The notes under the pieces are model-generated. The model saw nothing but the letters and a program-made list of their open reading frames with translations. It was not told where the DNA came from and ran no database searches. DNA of 64,000 nt from Yoonia litorea (GTDB lineage: Bacteria > Pseudomonadota > Alphaproteobacteria > Rhodobacterales > Rhodobacteraceae): assembly GCF_900114675.1 (NCBI RefSeq), contig NZ_FOZM01000005.1:1-64000 (forward strand), given 5' to 3'. Below are positions 1 to 8,253 of this stretch, piece after piece. Both the position numbers and the translations under genes were made by a program. The number at the start of each line of letters is the position of its first letter. The first letter of the stretch is position 1.

Positions 1-169
1 CGATCTTCTGAACCAGGAGCGGCTGGACGAGACCCAGCACTGCGATGCTGGCTTTCAGATGTGCGATGTTCTCGGGGTCGTAGGTTTCCGGGGAGTTGCT
101 GCGCACATTGGCAGGGTGAGCTGTCAGATCGCCGATGGCGACAGAAACGGGTTTGAAGCTTGCGGTCAT
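1..169 (-). CDS. ParB-like nuclease-domain protein (3' part outside window)
   Basis: The reading frame starts at an ATG preceded by AAAAGGA and runs off the left edge, so only 56 residues are visible. They read like the start of a ParB/Spo0J N-terminal domain: a short lead, then VAIGDLTAHPANVRS, then a stretch ending KASIAVLGLVQPLLV. This matches the ParB pattern in which a listed set of positions is followed by 'go on to the next index; optimise left or right'. Plasmids of this kind often carry a large stand-alone ParB-nuclease protein that is not the partition ParB, and the true parB of this plasmid is at 5922. The most likely role is an accessory nuclease or transcription-related protein. 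The family call is fairly secure and the function is not. Confidence 0.6.
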   Translation of the reverse strand, partial: MTASFKPVSVAIGDLTAHPANVRSNSPETYDPENIAHLKASIAVLGLVQPLLVQKI

Positions 170-327
170 GGGATGTCCTTTTCGGTGGATGATGTGGGGC
201 CCGCGCGTTCACGCGCGTGACCAATCCCCGGCATCGGGGATCACCACGACGAAAGGCCCACTTTGCCTTTTTGGGGCCAGCGGGCCTTCATTTGTTGGCT
301 TGTTGGGGGAGGAGTCCCCCTGCCCTT

Positions 328-717
328 CTACCAGTCGCGCGCCAGCATGATGGTCAAAGCGCGCATGGTGGTGGCAGGATTGTCCGGGGTCTCAGCCCCG
401 TAGCGGAAGTCCGACCCGGCCTCATAGAGATCGATTTTCCAGAACACGGTTTCGCCGCGGATCTCGACCGCCCCAAAGTCATGCCATCCTTCGGGATCGT
501 TCTCCGGCTCGAAGGTCTCGAACATGCCCGTGGCCTTCACCGCCTCGGCCATGAAGCCGTCACCAGCCTCCATAATCGAGCGGGTGACATGCATCCGGCC
601 CTGGATGGCCTGCGCGGGCGGCACCCCGAAGCAAACGAGCTTGCGAAACGCGTCGTTCTGCGCTGCGATCACACTCGGATCTGGTCTGTCTGTCTCGGGT
701 TGTGCGGTGATGGTCAT
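328..717 (-). CDS. DUF3768 domain protein
   Basis: Small soluble protein of 129 residues of unknown function that resembles the DUF3768 family of alphaproteobacterial plasmids. The start at 717 is preferred over an upstream ATG because AAAGGA sits seven bases before it. The typical family features are visible: an N-terminal segment around AQNDAFR, a central GMFETFEPENDPEGWHDFG block, then WKIDLYEAGSD, and a C-terminal RALTIMLARDW that ends at the stop. No membrane segment or signal peptide. It lies in a run of minus-strand plasmid genes between a ParB-like gene and ardC, a neighbourhood usual for leading-region maintenance genes. Confidence 0.7.
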   Translation of the reverse strand: MTITAQPETDRPDPSVIAAQNDAFRKLVCFGVPPAQAIQGRMHVTRSIMEAGDGFMAEAVKATGMFETFEPENDPEGWHDFGAVEIRGETVFWKIDLYEAGSDFRYGAETPDNPATTMRALTIMLARDW

Positions 718-804
718 GGGGCATTCCTTTGAGAAGTTGAAACACCCTTCCCAAAGCCCACTTTTCCTTTTCCGCACGGCGGATGATTTGAGGCCGAAGG
801 CGCC

Positions 805-1014
805 CTATCCGAACAGCCCCTTGGGTCTGTAATTCGGGTTGGGGATGGTTTCGATCCAGCCGCCCTGTTCCTTGATGGTCTCGAGCGCTGCCGAGAGTGG
901 ATAGGCACCCTCGGATGGGCTCCACCAATATGCTCCACGTTTAAGGGTGATGATCTTGCGGCGGCCACCTTCAAAGCAGGCCACCCGCAGCGTCTTGGGT
1001 TCCTTGCGTGACAT
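805..1014 (-). CDS. Small hypothetical plasmid protein
   Basis: A 69-residue basic, soluble protein starting MSRKEPKTLRVACFEGGRRK. It is not recognised. It lies between the DUF3768 gene and ardC on the same strand, and the spacing (87 bp and 23 bp) suggests co-transcription with ardC. The aromatic-rich centre (GAYWWSPSEGAYPL) and lack of overlap with better candidates on either strand support it as a real gene. No function can be given. Confidence 0.55.
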   Translation of the reverse strand: MSRKEPKTLRVACFEGGRRKIITLKRGAYWWSPSEGAYPLSAALETIKEQGGWIETIPNPNYRPKGLFG

Positions 1015-1037
1015 GGGCGTCTCCGTTCTCCCTGTGG

Positions 1038-1976
1038 TCAGGCGGCCTCGGCGTCCTCTCCTACCCTCCCCGCCTCCGACCGTGCCATCAGGTAGTCGCA
1101 GGCGCGCTGCGCGTCAGCGGCGTGCTTGAAGATCGCGCCCTTGTCCGAGCGTAGAACGCGCAGCCAATTGTAGAGATACGCTGCGTTCATCTCGAGCGTA
1201 TGGGCCGTAAAGCCGAGCGTCTGGCCAAGGAACACCGAGGTCAGCTCGGCGACGATCTCTTCGCGGGCATAGGCCGTGTTGCCGAAGCGCGAGAGGCCGT
1301 AGTCGCGGTTCAGCCGATGGCGCGCCTTGGTGGCATGGGCCAGCTCATGGGCCCAGACCCCGTAGAAATTCCGCGGGTTCTCGAACCGGACAATCGACGG
1401 CATGAAGACCTTATCCACGGGCGGCAGATAGTAGGCTTCCGTGCCCGTGAAGACGGTCGTGATGTCGATGGCATCGAAAAACGCCTGCATATGCGGGATG
1501 GGCTCGGACGGCGGATGCTCGGGTACGGGCTCCGGCTCGGGGTAGAAACTGTCCGGCAAGCCCTCGATCTGGCAGGCATTGAACACGCGGTAGGATTTCT
1601 GAAAGCGGAAGATGCGCGCCTCCTCGGAACGATCATCGTTCTCTCTGTGCTGATCCTCATCGCCGACGCCTTTTCGGCTTTGGCCGTAGTAGACCACGAT
1701 AGATGACTTCTCGCCCTTGCGAACCTTTGCATCCAAGGCATTGGCCTGCGGAAGCGTCATCCAGAAGGGCGAGCTGTGGCCCGCCATCACCGTGCGCATG
1801 GTCAGCAGGAAGTTGTTTACGCCCTGGTAGGGCTCACCGCCCATGCGCAGCGGGCGCGAGCTGCCGCCTGCCGTCCAGGGCTTGCGCCATGGAAGGACGC
1901 CGCGCTCGATGATGCGGATGATTTCGTTTGTGATGACCTCGGAGGCATCGAATTTGGGTGTGCGGGATCGGGCCAT
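1038..1976 (-). CDS. ardC: ArdC-like antirestriction protein
   Basis: 312-residue protein. The N-terminal half is the ssDNA-binding domain typical of ArdC (about residues 8-135, with LPWRKPW and NNFLLTM). The C-terminal half is a zincin-like metallopeptidase domain with HELAH at residues 210-214 and a downstream EEIVAEL that would supply the third ligand. ArdC proteins protect incoming plasmid DNA from host restriction during conjugation. The start at 1976 was chosen because AAAGGAGG lies six bases upstream; a longer frame reaches 2060 without such a site. Its presence agrees with the conjugation genes at the other end of the window. Confidence 0.88.
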   Translation of the reverse strand: MARSRTPKFDASEVITNEIIRIIERGVLPWRKPWTAGGSSRPLRMGGEPYQGVNNFLLTMRTVMAGHSSPFWMTLPQANALDAKVRKGEKSSIVVYYGQSRKGVGDEDQHRENDDRSEEARIFRFQKSYRVFNACQIEGLPDSFYPEPEPVPEHPPSEPIPHMQAFFDAIDITTVFTGTEAYYLPPVDKVFMPSIVRFENPRNFYGVWAHELAHATKARHRLNRDYGLSRFGNTAYAREEIVAELTSVFLGQTLGFTAHTLEMNAAYLYNWLRVLRSDKGAIFKHAADAQRACDYLMARSEAGRVGEDAEAA

Positions 1977-2331
1977 GGCTGGCCTCCTTTCGAATGTTGG
2001 TGAGAAAGACAGACCGGAGCCCGGCCCGGACCCGTCCGAGGGACCCCCAAGGTCCCTCATCTGTCAGTCACAAAACCGGAAGGACACTTTCCCTTTCTGC
2101 CAACCCGGAGGCACAGGCTGAGGACTTCCAAGGCGGTCAGAACCGCGGTTCACCTTCATTGCATACTGCACCCAAAGATCGGCAATGCACATCGGCAAGG
2201 AAGTTCATTATTCTTCTGATTTAGAAACTTTATCAACGACTTAGGATTCTCCCAGACCGGCAAGCCTCACCGGTGCTTGGCTGATACTTCCTTGGAGTCG
2301 GCGTTTCGGGCTTCGCGTGTAACAAGCCTCT
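1977..2331. other. Non-coding ardC leader with stem-loop
   Basis: Stretch of 355 bp between fic and ardC with no convincing gene. At 2038-2058 there is a perfect 8-bp stem (GAGGGACC / GGTCCCTC) around a five-base loop, 62 bp before the ardC start, so it would lie in the ardC leader RNA or act as a regulator site. No T-run follows it in either direction, which argues against a simple intrinsic terminator. Confidence 0.4.
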
Positions 2332-3426
2332 TTATGTCGCCGTCAGGGAATAGCTGGTGCTGCGTCCACCAGCCTCATCTTTCTCCAAGGCGCCCAAGTA
2401 AATCAGATTGAGGATGTCGCGGTATGCCGTATCTTGTGAGCACTTTTCGATTTTCGCGTATTTCGATGTTGAGAGTTTTCCGTCGAACCCATCCAAAAGG
2501 CGGTTGAGCATGTCCCGCTGGCGGTCGTTGATGTTCGCCGCTCCATATTTCTCCCAGAACCGCGCCTTCCTGAACACGGCCTCAAGGATGATCTCGGCAC
2601 CATCAAATGCGCGGTCAAGGCAAGCCAAGAACCAAACGAGCCACGCCGTGACATCAAGCCCCCCTTTTTGCGTCGTCTCGAGCATGTCGTAATAGTCGCT
2701 CCGCTCCTGCCGGATTTGCGTCGACATGCTGTAGAACCGCTGCGCGCTGCATTCCGATCGCGCCAGTGCCATGTCTGCGATCGCGCGCGCGATGCGCCCA
2801 TTGCCATCATCGAACGGGTGGATGGTGACAAACCAAAGATGGGCGATGGCGGCATGTATGACGGGATCCGCCTCGGAGGGCTGATTAAACCAGGTCAGGA
2901 AGCGCGTCATTTCAGCGTCTAACCGTTCGGCGTCTGGCGCCTCAAAATGCACGTGTTCGCGGCCATAGGGTCCTGATACAACCTCCATGGGACCGTCACG
3001 CCACTGTCCCACCCTGATCCGGGTCATTCCGCTCCGCCCAGTAGGAAAGAGAGCCGCATGCCAGCCAAACAGACGCTCCGCATCCGGTGGCTGGTCATAC
3101 GCTTGGGTTGCGTCCAGCATCATCTCGACGACACCATCAACATGGCGATCAGACGGGATCAGTCCACCAATTTCCAGACCTAACCGCTTTGCGATAGACG
3201 ATCGAACCTGATCCTTGTCGAGCGTTTCCCCCTCGATCTCGCTGCTTTTCACGACATCACTGATCAGTGTCCTGAGCATCGCCTCGTTGCGAAGATCGAA
3301 GCCAAGACCCTCCATGCGCCCCAAGAGCTTACCTTGCCGGTGACGGACTGCAGCAAGTTGGGACGACAGCTTGGCCTTATCCCAGGTAAACCGAGGCCAA
3401 TCAGGGAGTTCGTGAATATAGGTCAT
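2332..3426 (-). CDS. Fic family AMP-transferase
   Basis: 364-residue Fic-domain protein with an N-terminal DUF4172-like region. The catalytic motif HPFDDGNGR is at residues 203-211, with the conserved His, acidic residue and Arg all present, so it should be able to transfer AMP from ATP to a target protein. An inhibitory helix motif of the (S/T)xxxE(G/N) type, SSEIEG, is at residues 61-66, which places it in the class with self-inhibition from the N-terminal side. The C-terminal 70 residues look like a winged helix (TAYRDILNLIYLGALEKDEAGGRS), consistent with self-regulation at the direct repeats just upstream. It may be a toxin-like maintenance module with built-in antitoxin. Confidence 0.85.
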   Translation of the reverse strand: MTYIHELPDWPRFTWDKAKLSSQLAAVRHRQGKLLGRMEGLGFDLRNEAMLRTLISDVVKSSEIEGETLDKDQVRSSIAKRLGLEIGGLIPSDRHVDGVVEMMLDATQAYDQPPDAERLFGWHAALFPTGRSGMTRIRVGQWRDGPMEVVSGPYGREHVHFEAPDAERLDAEMTRFLTWFNQPSEADPVIHAAIAHLWFVTIHPFDDGNGRIARAIADMALARSECSAQRFYSMSTQIRQERSDYYDMLETTQKGGLDVTAWLVWFLACLDRAFDGAEIILEAVFRKARFWEKYGAANINDRQRDMLNRLLDGFDGKLSTSKYAKIEKCSQDTAYRDILNLIYLGALEKDEAGGRSTSYSLTAT

Positions 3427-3438
3427 ATTTTACGCATT

Positions 3439-3506
3439 ATTTGCGGAGAATATACCGGATTATCGCTGCAGGGCAATGTTATTCAGCGCGGGATTTGCGG
3501 AGAATA
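3439..3506. repeat. 14-bp direct repeat in the fic promoter
   Basis: ATTTGCGGAGAATA occurs twice, at 3439-3452 and 3493-3506, 54 bp apart (about five helical turns), between the fic start and the replicase stop. The first copy lies 13 bp before the fic start codon. The second copy is also flanked by TTATTC and GAATAA in inverted order. The arrangement suggests an operator, possibly for the Fic protein's own C-terminal winged helix. Confidence 0.5.
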
Positions 3507-3530
3507 ACGGTCTTAAACACCGCAAGCCCC

Positions 3531-4259
3531 CTACCCAGATACCCGCACCGCGATCCGCCGGCGCGGCCCAAGCGTGGCTTCGACAGCTTCCATGATGATC
3601 TCAATCAGATGTGTCTGGACGTAATGTGCCACGAACTGGTTGCTCGCATAAAGCATGATGCATTCACCGTCATCGCAGCCAAAGCGCAACGAGCCGATCC
3701 AGTTGTGGTAATGCGCAGGATGCAGCCCCTTCATCCGCTGGCAGGCCGCGCGCCAAGTCGCCGGAGCAGCCTGCATCTCGGTCTCGGGGGGCTCTGCTGC
3801 GGGTGGGCTGGCTTTGCCCCGGAAATCAACCGCCACCACCTTGCTCTGCTGCACCGGATGGGTCTCGCCCATCCGTTCTTGGAAATCGGGACCGACAGCG
3901 GCCCAATAGGGTTCGGACTGGCGATAGATCTCCGGGTAATTCAGACGGTAGGCCCCTACCCTGCCCCGCACGCCGCGGCGCTTGCAGATGACGAGCCGCG
4001 CCTCGAGCCAGTATTTGATTTCCCGCTTCACCGTGCGTTCGGTGACATTCCACATCCGCGCCAGATCGCGCTGGCCAACGCAGAATTCGTCCAATCGCCA
4101 GTTATACCGCGCGGTGATCAGCAAGGTGAGCCGCGAGAGTGAAATCTGGTGACGCCCATCCTGATGCAACCCCGCAACCGAAAGCGCCGTCAAAAGGTCA
4201 TACTTCAAGGAACTGGCGTTCACACCAGTCAGGCGTTTCGCATCCATCGCGGGTCTCAC
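3531..4259 (-). CDS. DnaA-like plasmid replication initiator
   Basis: 242-residue protein. The N-terminal half has a winged-helix region (FCVGQRDLARMWNVTERTVK, residues about 60-80, then EARLVICKRRGVRGRVGAYRL). The C-terminal 75 residues (from TWRAACQRMKGL) resemble domain I of DnaA. This matches the DnaA-like replicases described for Rhodobacterales plasmids, where the replicase is paired with a parAB operon as here. It reads away from parA across a 355-bp gap that probably holds the origin. The start is a GTG at 4259; an ATG four codons later (4247) is an alternative. Replicase identity is likely from context and domains; the exact compatibility type would need comparison. Confidence 0.75.
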   Translation of the reverse strand: MRPAMDAKRLTGVNASSLKYDLLTALSVAGLHQDGRHQISLSRLTLLITARYNWRLDEFCVGQRDLARMWNVTERTVKREIKYWLEARLVICKRRGVRGRVGAYRLNYPEIYRQSEPYWAAVGPDFQERMGETHPVQQSKVVAVDFRGKASPPAAEPPETEMQAAPATWRAACQRMKGLHPAHYHNWIGSLRFGCDDGECIMLYASNQFVAHYVQTHLIEIIMEAVEATLGPRRRIAVRVSG

Positions 4260-4614
4260 TGTCTTGCCTCAAGCGCCGACTTTTGCCGATTCTGCTTGCG
4301 GATAAGCAAGACATGAATTCCCGTTTTCTGTCAACCGCAGGGAAAAAACGAGAAAATCCCAGATCAAAATCAAAAAGAAAGAAATGAGGTTATATTGGTT
4401 AAGGGGGACATGGTTGATGTCACCATATTCCTCCCGTCATGTCACCTTATTTCGAAAATGACTGATTTTGTGTCACCAAATATTGTGATCCCCTGCCCCG
4501 TTTTCCTGTTCTTTCCCGCAACGGGCGGAAAAATGCAGAATCCGGATTTTCGTTTTTGCAGTTTTTTCATTTTCCCGTTATTCACGACTTAGCAGCAAAA
4601 AACAAGAGTAGCCC
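4260..4614. other. Candidate replication origin between replicase and parA
   Basis: 355-bp gene-free gap between divergent replicase and parA. It contains a near-consensus DnaA box (TTATCCGCA on the minus strand, 4297-4305) inside a CTTGC-N6-GCAAG inverted repeat. Next comes an A-rich tract at about 4350-4400, then three iteron-like TGTCACC copies at 4418-4424, 4440-4446 and 4471-4477. It then becomes T-rich up to parA. These are features of an origin plus the divergent promoters; the assignment is inference. Confidence 0.5.
4418..4477 (+). repeat. Three iteron-like TGTCACC repeats
   Basis: TGTCACC followed by A/T occurs at 4418, 4440 and 4471, all in the same orientation, spaced 22 and 31 bp. 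The first copy is also the right arm of GACAT-N5-ATGTC (4407-4421). Such short repeats next to a replicase gene are typical binding sites for the initiator or for the ParA N-terminal helix-turn-helix. Confidence 0.45.
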
Positions 4615-5925
4615 ATGAGAACCCACGCAGACCTTCAAACCATGAATGAGCGCAGCTTAACGCAACAGGCCGCCGTGCGGCGCGCGACCTTCTCTCCCGG
4701 CGAGGTGAAGACGCTCCGTCCCTTCTCGATCTGGGAGATCAGCCAGTTCATGTTCGATGTCCCCGCAGATACGCTGCGCAAGAAGCTGGCGGATGATCCC
4801 TCGCTGCCGCAAGGCGAAACCGAGGAGGACGGCCGCCAGCGTTGGTTCACACTGGAAGAGATCAACGAGTTGCGCCGCCGGATCAAGTTCCGCGGCAAGA
4901 CCCTTCTTCCCCGCCGCCCGAAGGGGCGCGCGATGCGCGTGGCGGTCAGCAACTTTAAAGGCGGTGTCGGTAAAACCGTCGTGGCACAGCATCTGGCAAA
5001 TGCCGCCGCTCTTGACGGCTACCGCGTGCTTTGCATCGACTTTGACCCGCAGGCGACGCTGACCCATTCGATGGGGATCGTCGAGGTCAAGGAATGGAAC
5101 ACGGTCTGGGGGATCATGTGCCGTGACCTCTGCCGCGAGGCGGACCGGATCATGGAAAGCTATGATGACCCCGATGACTGCCCCTACCCTTCCTCTGCCG
5201 AGCTGCCCGATGACGTGCAATCTATCGGCGCGCAGCGGTTCCAGGACTTCATCCAGCCGACCTGCTGGCCCACGATCGACATCATCCCGTCCTGCGCCAA
5301 CGCTGCTTTCGTCGAATTCGCCAGCGCCCAGTACCGCAGCCTGCACAAAGCTTGGAGCTTTTTCGGCTGCGTCGCGCGCTACCTTGATGAACTGCCGGAC
5401 GATCAATACGACCTGATCATCTTCGACTGCCCGCCCGCCATCGGCTACCAGTCGCTGAACGCGGCCTTTGCCTCCGATATCCTCTATATTCCCTCAGGTC
5501 CCGGCTATTGGGAATACGACAGCACCACCAGCTACCTCGGTCAGCTGGGCGATGCGATGGAGGATATCTCGGAAGGGTTCGCGGGCCTGGCCGAAGACGC
5601 AGGGCTCAGCCTGCCGAAAGAGTTCAAGGACGTGCGTCTGCTCATGACCCGCTTCGAGCAGAACAACCCGCTCCATAACGCGATGATGGAAGCCTTCCGC
5701 AATGTCTTTGGCGCCGATGTCTGCCTCAACCCGATCGAGATGACACGGGCGGTGGAACAGTCCGGGCGCTTCCAGATGAGCGTCTACGAACAGGACTACC
5801 GCCAGATGACTCGCGAGACATGGAAGCGGGCTCGTCAAAGCTTCGACCGGGCCTATAACGAATTCAAAACCACCGTGCTGAAAGCTTGGGAACAAGACAG
5901 CGCCAGAACGGAGGCCGCAGAATGA
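4615..5925 (+). CDS. parA: Plasmid partition ATPase ParA
   Basis: 436-residue type Ia partition ATPase. Residues 1-100 form a MerR-like helix-turn-helix extension (FSIWEISQFMFDVPADTLRK, then RQRWFTLEEINELRRRI) that normally binds the par promoter for self-control. The deviant Walker A motif KGGVGKT is at residues 115-121, followed by LCIDFDPQATLTHSMG and the Walker B-type stretch YDLIIFDCPPAIGYQSL. It acts with ParB to move plasmid copies to both daughter cells. The stop overlaps the parB start by four bases (ATGA). It reads away from the replicase across the candidate origin. Confidence 0.93.
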   Translation: MRTHADLQTMNERSLTQQAAVRRATFSPGEVKTLRPFSIWEISQFMFDVPADTLRKKLADDPSLPQGETEEDGRQRWFTLEEINELRRRIKFRGKTLLPRRPKGRAMRVAVSNFKGGVGKTVVAQHLANAAALDGYRVLCIDFDPQATLTHSMGIVEVKEWNTVWGIMCRDLCREADRIMESYDDPDDCPYPSSAELPDDVQSIGAQRFQDFIQPTCWPTIDIIPSCANAAFVEFASAQYRSLHKAWSFFGCVARYLDELPDDQYDLIIFDCPPAIGYQSLNAAFASDILYIPSGPGYWEYDSTTSYLGQLGDAMEDISEGFAGLAEDAGLSLPKEFKDVRLLMTRFEQNNPLHNAMMEAFRNVFGADVCLNPIEMTRAVEQSGRFQMSVYEQDYRQMTRETWKRARQSFDRAYNEFKTTVLKAWEQDSARTEAAE

Positions 5926-6992
5926 GCAGCAAAAACAAATTCGGGTTCGGATCCTTGGAAGCACCGGACACACCCAAACCCCGCGAGCGCAGCGTCGGCC
6001 CGATGGGCGCGGCTGTGCGTGATGCCGCCGCCAACCTGCAAGAGACGACCGAGGCCAAGGTCGAGCAGCGCCGCCAGAACGCCGCCGATGCCAAGGCTTA
6101 TCGCGCAGCGCATGCTGATGGGCTGGTGCTGACCAAATTCGCATTGTCCGAGATCGCGACAACCGACCTTCCGCGCGACCGTCTGGATCTGCAGGCCGTG
6201 GCGGCATCCAGCGAGATGGAAGAACTCAAGGCCTCGATCCGCGAGCGTGGCCAGAAAGAACCGGTTGAGCTTTACCGCGATGCCGACGGCCAGTTGCAGC
6301 TCAAGAAGGGCTGGCGGCGCTTTACGGCGTTGTCACAGCTTTATGCCGAAACCGGTGACGATAGTTTCGCCACGATCATCGCGCGTGTGGACGAGGGGGC
6401 GGATGATCGTTTGTCCCGCTATATCGATATGGTCGAAGAGAACGTCGTCCGTGAAGACCTGACATTCGCGGAGATGGCGCAGGTGGCGATCCTCGCTGCC
6501 GAAGATGAGGGCACGGATGAGATTGATCCCAATGCCATGGTGCTGCGGCTGTACGGGTCGCTACACAAGGTCAAGCGATCCTACATCCGCAGCTTTGTCT
6601 TCCTGCTTTCCGCGCTTGAGGATGATCTGAAGTGGCCCAAGGCGGTTTCGCGGAACCTCGGTGTTGATGTTGCGCGAGCGCTATCGTCACATGAAGAGGC
6701 AGCGAATTTGCGTGCAGCCTTGCGTCAATGCCAGAACGCCGAAGCCCAGAATGACGTGCTTGCCAGATTCCTCCAGAAGAAGCCGGCTAATACGGCTCCG
6801 GATAAACAGACCGAGCGGAAGGAGAAGCGTGAATTTCATGTAGGCGACATGAAAGTGACGGCGCGAAAGGGTGAATGCAGAATTGTTGCGGATGAGGATT
6901 TTGCCAGCCTGCCCAAAGCGCAATTGGAGCGCGCCGTCGATGCGTTTCAGCGCGCGTTGCGTGAAGGCGGTCCAAAGGTTTCGTCGCTTTGA
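5922..6992 (+). CDS. parB: Plasmid partition protein ParB
   Basis: 356-residue centromere-binding protein. The N-terminal region carries ELKASIRERGQKEPVELY and WRRFTALSQLY (ParB nuclease-type fold), followed by DRLSRYIDMVEENVVREDL and a helix-turn-helix (LYGSLHKVKRSYIRSFVFLL, then LGVDVARAL). The start overlaps the parA stop, so the pair is translationally coupled. Two strong palindromes lie just after its stop and are the best candidates for its binding site. Identity is secure from fold and position. Confidence 0.92.
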   Translation: MSSKNKFGFGSLEAPDTPKPRERSVGPMGAAVRDAAANLQETTEAKVEQRRQNAADAKAYRAAHADGLVLTKFALSEIATTDLPRDRLDLQAVAASSEMEELKASIRERGQKEPVELYRDADGQLQLKKGWRRFTALSQLYAETGDDSFATIIARVDEGADDRLSRYIDMVEENVVREDLTFAEMAQVAILAAEDEGTDEIDPNAMVLRLYGSLHKVKRSYIRSFVFLLSALEDDLKWPKAVSRNLGVDVARALSSHEEAANLRAALRQCQNAEAQNDVLARFLQKKPANTAPDKQTERKEKREFHVGDMKVTARKGECRIVADEDFASLPKAQLERAVDAFQRALREGGPKVSSL

Positions 6993-7002
6993 AGTTGGGA
7001 GA

Positions 7003-7060
7003 GGTTACCCATGGGTAACCGGACCAGAGCAAAGAGAGGGGTTACCCACGGGTAACCCCT
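7003..7060. repeat. Two palindromes after parB, candidate parS
   Basis: GGTTACCCATGGGTAACC (7003-7020) is a perfect 18-bp palindrome. AGGGGTTACCC-AC-GGGTAACCCCT (7037-7060) has 11-bp arms and shares the GGTTACCC/GGGTAACC core. They begin 10 bp after the parB stop. Two copies of one palindrome beside parB fit a centromere. Because parB and the recombinase gene converge here, one could also end transcription, but there is no clean T-run. Confidence 0.6.
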
Positions 7061-7075
7061 TCGTCTTTTGGGGGC

Positions 7076-8125
7076 TTACCCCAACAGCTCTGTCGCGGGA
7101 TTATCGACGATATCGACGTCGTCATAGTATTTCTGCGCCTGTGCAAGGCTGCGGTGCAGGGAGAGGCGCATGGCGGCCTGTATCGGCGCGCCGTCGAGTG
7201 CGGCTTGCGTCAGAAAGCCCGAGCGCAGCCCGTGGGGTGTCGCGAAACCTTTGGGGAAGCCTGCAGCCGCCAGCCGGTTCTGCACGATCTGGTAGATGCC
7301 ATCGGGCGAGAGGCGCCGCTCCAGCGGATCGTCGTTGCGGTTGATGGGGCGGAAGAGGGGGCCGTCATCGATCCCGCCGACTTTGATCCAGAAGGCCAGC
7401 GCCTCGGCCGCGCGGCCCTTGAGGACCAGTCGTGGCGTTTTGCCGATGTCGGTGGTCTTCGTGGCGACCATATTGATCCAGATGACGCCGTCGCGATCAT
7501 AGTCGCGCAGGTCGACATCCTCGCGCATCAGCGCCGCAATCTCGGACCGGCGCCGTCCGCCGGAGGCCCAGCCGAGCATCAGGATCGCTTTGTCGCGGAT
7601 GCCGCGCAAGGAATGGCCGCAACTGTCGAGGATCTGTTCCAGCACGTCGCGGGTGATCGGGTTCGCGGACTTCGGGGCCTTGCGACGGGCGGCCGCGCGA
7701 CGGGCCTTGCCACGTGTCTGGCGGATCAGCGGCGCGTCGAACGGGCTGCCGAGGTTCTTCATCCGATGAAACGCCCGCCAGGAGGCGATACGGCGGTCCA
7801 GCGTGGACGGGGCAGGGCACGCAAGAGTCTTGCGCAGCCCTTGGGCGATGAGCGCCTCAGCGGCCTCTCTCGCGCTGTCCTGCGCCTCTGACAGATCGCG
7901 GGAGTGGTCGAGGATGAAGCGCAGCGCCACGTTTTCATCTTCGGGCCAAGTGAGGGGGGTGTCAAAGGCCGCTAGCTTCCAAGCCATCAGATAGATCAGG
8001 TCACGCTCGTAAGCGCGCAGCGTATTGGGCGGCGTGCCGCGCACGTAGAGGTCTGTCAGCGCCGCCTGATCCGCCTCGGAGAGGGCAGGGGTCAGTGGTG
8101 TGAGACTGGGCGCGGGCGTGGACAT
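7076..8125 (-). CDS. Tyrosine recombinase (phage integrase family)
   Basis: 349-residue site-specific recombinase. The N-terminal SAM-like DNA-binding domain covers about residues 15-125 (TPPNTLRAYERDLIYLMAW). The catalytic domain shows GGRRRSE at 189-195, HGLRSG at 298-303, a His in LSLHRSL at 324 and the nucleophile Tyr in QKYYDD at 333/334. All catalytic positions are therefore present. In plasmids of this type such genes beside parAB usually resolve multimers or maintain replicon architecture, but integration of a mobile element is possible. The divergent neighbour is separated by about 100 bp that includes a strong palindrome. Confidence 0.88.
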   Translation of the reverse strand: MSTPAPSLTPLTPALSEADQAALTDLYVRGTPPNTLRAYERDLIYLMAWKLAAFDTPLTWPEDENVALRFILDHSRDLSEAQDSAREAAEALIAQGLRKTLACPAPSTLDRRIASWRAFHRMKNLGSPFDAPLIRQTRGKARRAAARRKAPKSANPITRDVLEQILDSCGHSLRGIRDKAILMLGWASGGRRRSEIAALMREDVDLRDYDRDGVIWINMVATKTTDIGKTPRLVLKGRAAEALAFWIKVGGIDDGPLFRPINRNDDPLERRLSPDGIYQIVQNRLAAAGFPKGFATPHGLRSGFLTQAALDGAPIQAAMRLSLHRSLAQAQKYYDDVDIVDNPATELLG

Positions 8126-8224
8126 GGGGCATTTCTAGGCGGTTCTGGGCTTCAAAATCAACAGACATGATAACTGAAACTTATCAAGTGTAATGTGACG
8201 TCTGTAGAATTGCCTTGGTGCTGT

Positions 8225-8253
8225 GCATAACATGTGCAAAATGCACATTATGC
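8225..8253. promoter_or_regulatory. Imperfect 29-bp palindrome at the start of the 8250 gene
   Basis: Core ATGTGCA-AAA-TGCACAT (8232-8248, perfect 7-bp arms), extended outward by GCATAA on the left and TATGC on the right with one base of slippage. It overlaps the possible start codons of the downstream gene, so it may be an operator for that winged-helix protein or a binding site for the divergent recombinase. Confidence 0.45.

Noticed and set aside
7037-7060. Intrinsic terminator between convergent parB and recombinase
   Set aside because: Strong stem but no T-run on either strand; the shared core with 7003-7020 makes a binding site more likely.
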